Positions 33,240-45,100 of a stretch of 64,000 nt of DNA are shown piece after piece (positions within the stretch are counted from its first letter, which is position 1; every line of letters begins with the position of its first letter). Both the position numbers and the translations under genes were made by a program. The notes beneath the pieces are model-generated. The model was not told the DNA's origin. It saw nothing but the letters and a program-made list of their open reading frames with translations, and did no database searches. Source of the stretch: Reticulitermes speratus (taxonomy: Eukaryota > Arthropoda > Insecta > Blattodea > Rhinotermitidae); contig JAJKFL010000008.1 of assembly GCA_021186555.1 (NCBI GenBank), forward strand, positions 17,539,936 to 17,603,935. Direction: 5' to 3'.

Positions 33240-34420
33240 ATTAAACGCATAATGAGCAAGTCACATCTGTCCGTCCGTTTGTGTCGTCTTCGAAATTACT
33301 CGATAGATTTGTACGAAATTTGAGGTCTATTATAAAAGTATTATTTTGGTTCGTATTGTGCCAACATAACCCTACTTTATGTGAAGCTGAAGTGTAGCTT
33401 TATGGTTTTTCAAATAGAACGGCCGTTCATATGAAACGGCGGGTTATAGCAATACAGATATCAGTGATGTCTACAGCTTTGATTTGAAATATTTTTCGAT
33501 ATATCATATACGTAACGCAATACAGGGGAATTTGATGACTATAAAGACGTATACAAATCTCGTAATCCCAGCATGAAACGTGTTTGTTTCTAATTATTTT
33601 TTTTTTTTCCAAAATAGTTACACTCCGAAACGTTTTGAAATGTCTTACTGCTAGTTGAAATGTGAATGCTTTGCCCTTTTCGGTTTCACTTATTGTTCGT
33701 ATATTTAGTTTTACTTGTATTTAATTTTAGAATAAATGCATTCCTCTACTTGGAATTACAGGAAAGCCTGTGAGTTACAGCTGCGAAATACGAATACTCA
33801 TGTGGCTAAGCAAAGTACTTACCTTGTAGTGGCGTTTAAGCAGCTCAAATGGGACTGTAGTTCCACTGTCAGCTGATAACCAACTACTATTAACATATTT
33901 TTTTACATCTGCTATTTATACCGTCGATACTAAGTAGGCAGACAAGCTGTGTTTGAACAGGAGCTAAACAATGCTTGGCGCTTGCTAATTGACGCCTGGC
34001 TGTTGCCGGTAATGTACAGTGCAAGTCTATGGATGGAATTTATAGCGTAGGGTACGTGTTATTCACTTTGTGCTAACAGCTGTACGTCATGTGTGTCGTA
34101 TTATCCTTATCTGCATTGAAAACAAAGGAAGGGACACTTTTTAAAAGGAGAAACCCATTCTGTTCCTAAGTGTGATTCGTTGTAACTTCGTACCAGCAAG
34201 AAGCAGCACTGATCGTGTATTCAGAATGTCGCAGGTCCGGATCTCGATCCCACTATCGACTGTCGTGTATTTTTGTGGTTTTATTTACTAAAGTCAGGCA
34301 AGTGGTTGTATATTGGCTTCAAATCGGCCACCATGTGTTCCGAATATTTTACAGTCCATTATTTGTAGATACCTCATCGTTAGACATTGTATAACTTAAA
34401 GAAATCTGCGGTCGTCTGGG
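33240..34420. other. spacer between gene C and Ssk, left part
   Basis: At 33265-33400 a 'ctgtccgtccgtttgtg' run is followed by 'gatttgtacgaaatttgagg', resembling the interior of the TIR repeat family but too diverged to assign. Otherwise nothing. Confidence 0.35.
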
Positions 34421-34422
34421 GT

Positions 34423-34587
34423 ATTACGCGGCGTCTTGTGTTTACCGACGTTTCGGGACAACGTATCGGTCCCATCTTCACGGGTCAAGAGTCCGAGCTT
34501 TCCTACTCGGACTCTTGACCTGTGAAGATGGGACCGATACGTTGTCCCGAAACGTCGGTAAACAATTACCACACGACGCCGCGTAAC
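34423..34587. repeat. 165-bp near-perfect foldback with two hammerhead-like arms
   Basis: The arms ATTACGCGGCGTC...AAGAGTCCGAG are mirrored to CTCGGACTCTTG...GACGCCGCGTAA around about 34500. Each arm contains GTGAAGA - GGGAC/GTCCC stem - GAAACGTC. Confidence 0.8.
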
Positions 34588-37105
34588 CTAACCCAGGAAT
34601 CCATCACGTAACCAATCATTAATCGGTAGACATTGTTTCTTATATATTTACTGTTGAATATACTGTAAGAGTCTGATACTTTTAAGCGTCAAACATTCTC
34701 CACCTTCTCATATTGTGAACTAACTTTTTAAGTACAAACTTGAAGGTACTGAGGCACTTCACTGTAAAAGTGAAGTTCAAACTCTATTGAATTTTTTTTT
34801 CTGTCTCACTCATCTGCAATTGTAACCTAATTAGCCGTTGACGGCCCATTGGTAACTATATGTACCACCTGCTGTAACATTTAACAATTCTATGTTTTGC
34901 TCACAGTGTGTGTATTTTTATTTGTTTCTCACGATATTTACGGTCAGGAAAAAATCTGAATTTATTGGTCTTGTAGCGGAGACGGTGTTTTCTGTGAGGT
35001 AGGAACTAATGTTTTGTGTATAATTTGGAATAATTTCAGTCTGCGTGACGGTTTTTACGCATGAAATACATCTGTGCTTTTTAAAATAAAGCAACTTACA
35101 TACAGTGAGTACTGTTACGGTTCGCATATGCATCCACAAAGTCGTACGACCGGCAGCTCGTTCAAGGTTGGATAATACTGTACTACCAGTATGCCTAAAA
35201 AACAAACGTAAAATAGGCTGATGCTTTTATATGACTGCACATTGGGTTGAGCGTATTATAAAATGCAATGAGATTACTGGTTTTAAAAAGTTTTCAGTAT
35301 TTGAATTCTTTATTTGTTCTTTGTGTGATCTCTGTCCCTGCCATTGGCGTGGACAGTCATGAGTTGACTGCAGTCTACACACACATTCGTGGAGTGACTT
35401 GAGAAAGCGTAGGATCTTCAAGATTATTGAATTTGTTCGTGGGAAAAGGGAACATGTCCACATATCAGCCGTTGGACTTACACCAGTTTTAAACTAACCA
35501 GTTTTAATCACTGTCGTGATTTACTTTCTGTACCTGCAAAGCCAGATGCTGTTGCTGAGATGTACTTACGTAATGTCTCTTAGAATTTTTAGGAAATTAT
35601 TATTCACAAAGTGCCAGGTTTATCACTGTGCTTAATTTGTACAGCAGTACAGTCTAAAACATTTAATGAGCACGGTTGTGTTAAATTTTACTGTCCTGGG
35701 TTTTAAGTTAATATCTGCTTAAGGTGTCTATTTAAAAACTACTTACCTGTTACAAAATTTCTAGTATGTGTCTACCTGTGTATATTTCTTTCTAAATTTC
35801 TTTCAGTCATATTTGATTGAAGCACATTTTTGTTTTTTGGCTATGGAAAATAAGGCAATAGTTCTCCAAAATAATATTGTTTATTGTAGTACCAATAAAA
35901 ATTACAGCAGTAGTGACTGTTAGTGGACGCAACAATTTAAATGATGTTGGTCTCTACACACACCTTAGACTTCAACATAAATACATGATTCCAGTTACAT
36001 GAACTTGCATTCTGACATATATAGTTTATTATGGTGGAAATAGTCATGGCTTTCATAATGCTTGTTTAAAAAGACATGTGCCTTTAGTATTTTAAATTCT
36101 AAGTTTTTTAATTGTTATCTTTCATTTTGTTTTGTGTTTTTTTGTTTTCTTTAATGTGAAGACGTTATACATCATCAGCTTTCATGTTGTGATAAAGTAA
36201 AGTAAAATGGAATAAAGTCTTTGTTGTCATACAATCGTAATATTGCAAGAAGAGGTACATTTAACAAGTAAGTGCTTGTGTCATGGAACAGTTTACTAAC
36301 ATATTGCAGTTATAATATTATCCACAGAAGTAGAAACACCGTACATTTATGATCTTAACACACTTTTGTATAAGAAGCTAGAAAATGTGCTCATAGCATG
36401 TGTTCTGGCGCATTTGCTGCATTTTTTTTATTGTCTAAAAACTGCAAGACTTAAAGAAAGAATTATTGTGCATAAAATATATCATTCATTTTTATGTACA
36501 GCTTTTCTTTTCCTCTTTTTTCATGTTGATTAGTATTTGCCACGTTTTGCTGACGTGTTCGCAGCACCGGATGTGTGTCTCACATATATTCTCCAATGCT
36601 GCTGTTTGATTTAAACCAAGACTGGTATGTGATGACAAATTTTAATAAAACTCCACAATATGAAATTCAATGGAAACCCATTGAGCATTCCTGGATTTGT
36701 TACATATGAATAGGCGAATTACAGACAGATAGGGCAGATCTCACAAACATACTTTTGGAACTTTCCTTTGGGAACACGCCAAAAATTAAATATCTGTTCT
36801 CGAATTGTAACATACAGATCTTTCAACACACACAACAGAGCGTGGTCATTCTCAGATTTGAATCTGAGCATATGTTTAGAAAAAGCGTCTTAACCCTTTG
36901 AATTCGTAGCACAAACATTGTATTTACCACCTTCTTTAACATTAAAAAACTGTGCATTCTGCCTGCACAGTCTATCTAAGCATATGTGTTTTATATATCC
37001 CTTGTAATAAACGGAATTTTTGCCCCTAAAAAGCATTAACCGATTGGTTTTGTAGTGGGAATGCATTGTATTTCTGTGAAGTAGAAATTGAATTTTTATG
37101 TATTA
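34588..37105. other. AT-rich spacer, no gene recognised
   Basis: Open frames are below 100 codons, with no splice signals in agreement and no recognised motif. Long T/A-rich tracts around 35.7-36.9 kb. Confidence 0.4.
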
Positions 37106-37107
37106 CA

Positions 37108-37288
37108 GTCGAACCCATTATAACAACATCGGTTTATGTGACACCTTGGTTATAGCGTAAGGTATTCTGTGGTACCAATTAATTCCTCACGTTTAACCAT
37201 AACATTATAATCGGTTATAACAACACTCGTTTATAACAACACAAAATATTCAGTCCGCTTCATGACGTTATAACCGACTTCCGACTGT
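37108..37288. mobile_element. pogo-like MITE
   Basis: CAGTCGAACCCATTATAACA at the left end and TTATAACCGACTTCCGACTG at the right, flanked by TA on each side. Inner 'cggttataacaaca' repeats. No coding capacity. Confidence 0.6.
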
Positions 37289-38650
37289 ATGTAGGCGGGT
37301 TTCAGGTTTTAAAGAGAGGTTTTAAAGAGAAAAGGAAAGAACATGCAGTCTGACTCAGTGGATGTGTTTGAGAATCATTTCGTAAGATGTGATGAATGTA
37401 CAAACCTGTCCTGTAGTGTGTCAAAGAATGATAATTAGGGGGTTGGACATAATCGCTTAAAATAAATACCCACACCTTAAGGGATTTCTTCATTTCATTA
37501 CTTTGGACGTGTATAAAAAAATTATACCCGTTTATTTTTCATAAAATCAGCTTTGTTTTAACTTCTTTTCAGTTCCTATTCCTTTTCCTGTCACTGATAT
37601 TAACTGTTTTTTCACCCTATTATACTTACATACGTACAGTTGATAGGTTCGTTTTGAACACAAACGAGCACTTTTAGGGTAATTTATTTCTTTCATACAA
37701 AGTGTAAAAAATACCATGTTTAGAGTAAGAACGAACACTCTTAACTATTGATCAGGTTACTTCACAAACTGTATTTGTGAAGACATTATATTTTCCAGTA
37801 AAGGGTTTTATTAAAAATATAGAATACTTATAAAACATTAAAACTTGCAAGGAAATATTACTTTACCATCACACTGGAATTGGATGTTTCATCAGTGGTT
37901 AGTTTACATCTTTTTGCAACTTTGTTGTGAGAGCTGTCCTTTGTGGCGGGTGTATGTTATCATCTTGGAGGATAGATTTGTGTTTGTTTGTGCATGTCAG
38001 TTGTATGTGCCATTTAATATTCAGAAATTTGCAAATTCTCATATTGAAACAAATATCCTGCTCCTTAAGATGAAGATGTTTATGGCTCAGTGCAGTGAAT
38101 CAAACACCAGACTTCATTATATAAATAAGAAAAGTTGTTGAGACAACTGATAATATTCAAGCATCGTACTTCATCACTTGTTACCAATCTTGACCAAAAC
38201 TTTACTTTGCAGTAAAGAGCCCTCTTGTATGAGATTTGAGGTTCTCACTGCAGTGTTGATGAAGATTCAAGTCTTCTGGGATGTTGTGCTGTGTTGGCTG
38301 CTAAATAGCCCTAACTCTTGACACCGATAGAACATATTTACTAGTCTACATGGCAAGACTTGTATCTTTATGGTCTGTAGTATCCGGAGTAGCACTAGAT
38401 CGTTTGAAAAACTTCTTTATACATATGAAAACAAAAAAAATTTAATTTATACACTGCGTCTCTACCATATGTAGAAATATATATTAAGACTTCCTTCTGG
38501 ATTGTGTGTTGTGCATATAGTGTATATTTGGTTCGTGTAAAGTACTTCCAGATTGTTTAAAGTGAATTTTGAATACAAAATGTGGTGAGAAAAAAGGGAA
38601 GAGAACATTTGGGAGACTTAGCTGGAGATGCATGTCTCGTAATTATTTAA
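37289..38650. other. spacer downstream of Ssk, no gene recognised
   Basis: Nothing beyond short open frames. 'cttctgggatgttgtgctg' near 38274 may be an old foldback end. Confidence 0.35.
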
Positions 38651-38654
38651 TTAT

Positions 38655-38800
38655 TTGGATGGTAGATGGATGGACGTGAGTATGGAGCATTGGTAGAATG
38701 ATAGTGACAGGGGAAAACCGAAGTGCTCAGAGAAAAACCTGTCACATTGCGACTGTGTTCAGCAGAAATCCCACATGAGAAGGGGGAGGGAGATGTGGAA
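38655..38800 (-). repeat. SINE family S3, partial copy
   Basis: Contains 'acaggggaaaaccgaagtg', 'agaaaaacctgtcac' and 'aaatcccacat', shared with 49905-50085, 50570-50745 and (inverse) 44860-45070. Confidence 0.5.
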
Positions 38801-39117
38801 TTTCTTGTACAGCTGAACACTTGTTGTCTTCTCAAGAATGACTGTACTCAGTGGAGTGAGTTACTGAAACTTCTTGAGAATTTTAAAACTTATGCCTAAA
38901 TAATACGAAACTTTCTTCAAATTTTCTTTCGTCTTTTTATGTAAGTAAGATTTGTCCAGTTAGAATATTACACTACGTGTACTTTGATCTCCAGATTTGC
39001 TGACGGTAAATCACACTTTTAAAATGCCATTTATGAATGTGATGAGGAATATGATGCTTTCATTTGTTTCATTTGATTGTGTTTAAATGAAACAAGTTAA
39101 TACACGACGAACATGAC

Positions 39118-42100
39118 TTATTTATCTCTGCTGAAGTGCAAGAAACTGAGGACAGTGTCCAAGAGATATACAGCACCAGACAGCACACACAGACTGCCAA
39201 CAGCAAGACCAACTTCCCTCTCTGAATTGAAGGTTGTGAACTTGTGTTCGCTCAGATATCCGTGCCAGTAATGGAGAGCCGTGCCTCCTACTGCGATCCA
39301 CATGAAGCAGCCCACAAAATTCATGATGATGTCCTGAAATTCACAGCAGATATTTTAGTTTTGGTTGCGTAAGTCTGGAGAGATCTTACTTATGAATGAC
39401 TAAATAAACCCTAATTTTCCCTTCATCCACATCTATATTAAAAATTCTTAATTTTAATTTTTTGTTTTAGTATTGTCAGCTTTATTCACATCTTTCAGAC
39501 TGAAGACTTACAGTTGTTGGAAACATTTTTTGAATGTACACTTAATCCATTAACCTAGGGATAACTTATCTGTAGCTGAAAATACAAGTGTTCTGGGATG
39601 TTTGCATTGTTTGACTGGTAAATAGTTACTGACTTTTCGAAGGAGTGTACCACATCCATTATCAGGGTCAAGCAGTCCTAGAAGAATGATCTGCATGATA
39701 CTGAAATGAATGCATTACGGTTCATCGAAACGTCGGTAACTATTTATCAGCTGACACAGCATAAAATCCCTGAACACTTGAATCTTATTGCAGCACCGCC
39801 GTGAGAACCTTAAATCTCGCTGGAGCATAGAGAAGGAGGGGGCTGATAAGAGCCTAGTACGACCACCTGCCACCACCACTCATTCTTGCTACAGTGCCAA
39901 GTAGTCGTAAATATGGCACATGTTAGTGTAACATTTTAAAATTTAAAATGAGTTACCAATTATATCCTCAGCATACGGACTTCCTTACTGGGACACTCCG
40001 TATACTTACCATTCTAGCACCCTTTTCCTTTGGTCTCTTTTCACCTACTTCCTACATTATTATTTTCTCCTAAAATCGTAAGGACATGTTCACAACAAGA
40101 TGTGGATAAAGAGCAAAATGCAGTGTGGTTGTCTTAAAAAGGGGAAACAAACATTAAATAAGATCTCAACAACTCTGTCCGCAAAAAGTCGAATTTAGAG
40201 GAGGAAGAGTATAAAATATATAGTGCGTAGTTGAAGACAGGTTGGGATAAAATAACTAATGCCATCTTTGGTTCTGAGCAGTGCTGGATTTGTGTTACTG
40301 TTTGACATTTTTACCTCGAGTGACCTGAAGTTTTAGAAACTTACCACAAGCGACTTCTTGTGTTCCGTTGTTCCAAAACAGAAAGAGATGAGTGTTACAA
40401 GGGTATATATGAAATACCCAACAAAAACGCCAGAAGCTACAATTTCAGCATCAGGATTTTTCTCTTCATTAAGATTCCACGTGCCACCAACTCCCAGAAA
40501 TCTTCCATCGTTACCCACTCGGTAGAGAATCAGGACGATAATATTCAGGATCTGCAAATATATGTAATGTCAATACGATGATAAGACACAAACCTGTTGC
40601 TCTTCTTGGTCTGCTCATACCCTGAAGATGGAGGCAGTAAACCTCTCCGAAACGCGAGAAACTATTTACCATTTTACACGACGTCATACCCTAGAAGACT
40701 CGAATCTTCAAGTATGTTGGAATTACTGTCTTCCGGAATGTGACACCGTAGATCTGGTAGAAAGATATCAGTATTTCGGACAGATTTACCTACTTCTGTT
40801 TTTTATGGCTGAAGAATGAGTCGTCTATTTCGGAAAAGCTTGCTGTGCCTCAGTCTTTGGGTAGAAGAGCGAGCCTTAAGCACTGAAGCTGGGGGCAACA
40901 AGTTCTTTCGAAAAAGTTTTTCGAGCAAGTAAAGAGAGTTTTTGCACGCCTCTGTGATGCAGAGGGTTTAGAGTTTTGTTTTGCAGTCTAAATGTGTAAC
41001 ATATATCTAAATCAATATAAACAAGGAATGTAGGTAGATGTGTAGAGAACATGAAGGTAGAACTGATGAAAATAGATTGTTTAGGATAGTACAGATATTT
41101 AAACCGAAATGGTGGAATGTAGGAGAATGTTGAGGATGATGGAGGCATTACTTTGTCTGGCCTGTGGAGGCAGTGAGTATCTCATTAGCTGAAACAAATT
41201 ACTTAACATGTGTATAAAATATTGCTGGATTTCCTCATACCTCGGTGTTATTCTTGCCAGATATTCAGTTTAATTAGCGAAACATGAGAAGCAGTCCGTC
41301 CGTGGGTCATCAGCTGTTCCATAAATTATTTTTGAGTTTGTCTCTTAGTTTCGTCACATGGGGATGAGTGATTATTGCGTTTTAGTAGTGTCGCTGTGTT
41401 ATCATATCTTTGTTTGACCGCGTTATCTCGTATTTGTCACGACTCTGGCCAACTTATCTGACGAACCGCACCAGCTATCTTGTGTGAAAGCCGAGTTCCG
41501 ATTGCATGACGATATTCTAGTTATTAACACTCTCCACGCTGAAAACTTGGCGACAAAATAGAGCAACATGATTTCCAGTTTTAAGGCGTTTCGGGGCGTG
41601 TTGTCTGCATGAATGAACTGGCCACGTGGCGCACTGTCCTTCAGAAGCCCGTAGTCACCTATTACAAGAAACTATGCCTATTGTGAACCCTAAGCTTCAT
41701 TACCGTGTCCATAGGAGCCCGCCACAGAAACCTGTCCTGAGCCAGATGAATCCAGTACACATTCTTACACCCTCTTTCCTTATCTGTTGTCCTTTTCTCT
41801 ACATATATGTCTTTCAGGTGTATTCACTTCAGGTTTTCCGGCTAAAATCTTCTATGGCGAAACCTGTCTTAAACGGAACCTGTCTGCAGTTGAAAAAAAT
41901 TCGGTCCCTTGCTATTCAGGTTTCACTGTATAAACGTATTAATCTCTTATCTTTCATATCTCATCTCTCCCATACACGCTATAGGGTCTGTGCCTGGTCC
42001 GTCTATCCTCTTTGATTTTATTACGTAATAATATTTGGCGAAGACTACGAATTAGGAAACCCCTCATTATGCACGTCAAATTCTCCCTACCGCTCATTTG

Positions 42101-45100
42101 ACTAGTACCGTTTATGACTAATATGTATATTCCTGAATATTGTTCATCATAATGTTTAAACCATTCTACTGATAGCTTACACTTAAATTACTGCCTTTTA
42201 TTTAGCAAATTTCTGTCGCCACGTAACCTTAATAATTTCCTTTTTAGGCGTTATTTACGAAGTAAAAAGCGAACGCATGAAGTGTAGACCACACCCGTCT
42301 TTTCGCCTGTCTGTCACTCTGTCCGCCTGCCCGTCTATCACCTGGCAGCAGCGACTAGACTTTGTGGGATTTTCATGAAATTCGGTATAGAAGTTTTTTT
42401 ATAAAAATTGTCCTCAATTATCAGTTTTTTGAATATCGGTGCGGTGAGTCTTACTTAAGGGCGTAAATGAATTTGTGCCATAATTTCCATACTTCTTGAT
42501 CGATTTGGATGAAAACACGCTTAATTTCTGAGTTTCGTGAAAATCGGTGTAGTTAAAGCCTTACTTTGCGTAAAGGCGCGAATTAAATTGTTCCCACATT
42601 TTCTACAGTCTTAATCCGATTTGGATGAAATTTGATGTAGGAGTTCTCCATTTAATGCCGTTGCGTAATGTGAGTTTTCTGAAAATCGGTGCAGTGAAAG
42701 CCTTACTTTACTTAACGGGCGTAAATGAAACTTTGCGTGTGTTTCCTACATTTTTCGTCCAGTTTGGATAAACACGCGTTACAAGACATGTCCACAAAAT
42801 GTATAGAGTAATTATGGGTGTCGTGAAAATCGGCATGGTGAAAGCCGTATTTCATTGAGGGGTGTAAATGAATTTCTAATCCGTACTTGCCACATTTGTT
42901 GCCTGATTTTGGTGAAATTCGGTGTAAGAGACATGAACGTACTGCCGTTGAGCATTTGTTTCGTGAAAATGGGCGCAGAGATGGTCATACTTTTCTTACG
43001 GGCGCAAGTTAAACTACATTTATGCGTGTATCGTGTAACCGTATGATGGTTGAAGAGTAAAGAACGCTTTGATAAAGTCTGTGTTCTACGTCACGGGGTA
43101 TGCCTTTTGAAATATCGTTAAATCTACGTGCGGTATGTAGAACCGGTCAGCGTTTATACTTTGTCCATCATCCAGCTTTTCAAAAATCAAAATTGAACAC
43201 AGCGTTTCGGACACGGAATCTTTTTCCGTCCTGAGGTGGAAAGGTGGGGATACACCTAGTCAGTTTGATCTCTTAGGGCCCTATTTAACAGTCCCAGATG
43301 GCTGTATTGTTACTAAAACTAATTGAGATCTTAATACTTTTATTAATAATTATTGTTTGCAAGTATTTTTCTCTTACATGTGTTTTTAAACTGTTGCCTG
43401 ATGATAGCTTTTATATGAGCGGAAACATGTTGCACGAACTACAAAAAGAAATATTTTCAAAACGATAGTTCTGATTGACAGCCCCTTTTTGTTCATCTAA
43501 TTATTTATTGCATGTGGCGCAGTGCTTTATTTTAGCATCTCGTTTACTCAGATGTTGTACTTAGATGGAACAGCTAGTCTTCCTACGCAAATATCTGTTT
43601 GGTTAGTTAGTTACAGAAATAAAATGTAATGCGATCTTTAGTGTGACATTCCGTCGTGCGCCAATGATTTTCTTTTCAATGGCGCAACAATCCCCGGTGA
43701 GCCAGGGCCTCCTCATTTTCGAGGCTTCACGATCACACACTTTAGACACACCACACTCTGTAGGACTCCTCTGGACGAGCTATCAGCCAGTCGCAGAGAC
43801 AACCTGACAACACACAACACTCACAAGAGACAGACATCCGTGCCACCGGTGGGATTTGAACCCGCAATCCCAGAAAGCGAGCGGCCACAGACCCACGCCT
43901 TAGACCGCGCGACCACTGGGATCGGCCGTGTCAATGATATAAGTAAATTAAATGAATATCCGTTGTGTGGAGACTGATTTTAATTTCATATACTTATGAA
44001 ATGTAATGCAATAAGAGGGGCTGACGTCATTAGAAGTACGTTGTGTTGTTAACTCGTCACGTTGTCACGAGCTTTCTGTTACTATAGGGATATTTTAATC
44101 TGCTTTCTGTTTGTGGTTTGGATGTACGCATGTGTTTTTATGCCCCCCCTTCAGGTAACCATTAAGTCAGTTGACGGATTTTCTTGAAACTGTGTACATG
44201 CCTTCGACTTCACCCCCCCCCCCCCCCTCACGTTTCGTACTCGTAGTGCACGGATTAGAAGTTTTGTGTCTTAACATCTTCGAAGAATACACAGTTCTTT
44301 TTAGGCGCGTTCGCAAAATTGCGAAAAGTGGCCATTAGTTTCGTAATGTCTGTCCGTCTGTCTGTCCGCATGAAACAGCTCGGCTCCCGCTGAAAGAATT
44401 TTCATGAAAATTGATATTTGACGATTTTTCCAAAATATGTCGAGAAAATTCAAGTTTCATTAAAATCGGACAAGAATAACGGGTACTTTGCATGAAGACC
44501 TATGTACATTTATGATAATATCTCGCTGAAATCTTCTTCGAACGAGAAATGTTTCAGACAAAAGTTGTAGAGAAAACCAAAATATGGTAGAGCCAGACAG
44601 GCCACATGTGACAATATAATGCTGCACAGAAAAGATGCGATTTGCAGGCCGGATAACTAAGACAAAAGTACAAGGCACACTTATAATATTTAATACTTAT
44701 TGCTTTTTGACGGCAACAGTGGTTACGCGAACGCTCCTCAATGTTACGGTATACGTACATTGCCTGGCTTGTTAAGATTGCGTTAGTAAAATTACAACAT
44801 GACTGATTTATGAAACCCATTTGTTTAACTAATATGAGTCACTACAGATAGTATTTTGCGATGTATGGAGGTGGCCATGTGCCGTAACACAGGCGGTTAG
44901 TCGCCGTCTTCTCACTGCGAAATCCTGTTCGGGTTCGATCCCATGGTGGTCTACGTTGTATTTGTGGTGGACAGAGCGGCATTGGGACTTTTTCCTAATA
45001 CTACTGCGTTTTCTTGTCACCATTCTCTCAGTGCTCCATATCCATTCATGTATCACAGTGGGCTGGTAATATGGGCCAGGGGCACGCAAATTTTCCAAAA

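Noticed and set aside
42355-43035. CRISPR-like array
   Set aside because: Units are long, diverged and without regular spacers; the DNA is eukaryotic.
43200-43245. Further hammerhead-like core on the minus strand
   Set aside because: Stem II and GAAAC are present, but the first core block reads CTCAGGA and the cleavage side lacks GTH, so it is only a possible relic.
44862-44960. tRNA gene candidate
   Set aside because: A and B boxes are present but no acceptor stem closes; several diverged copies show it is a SINE head.
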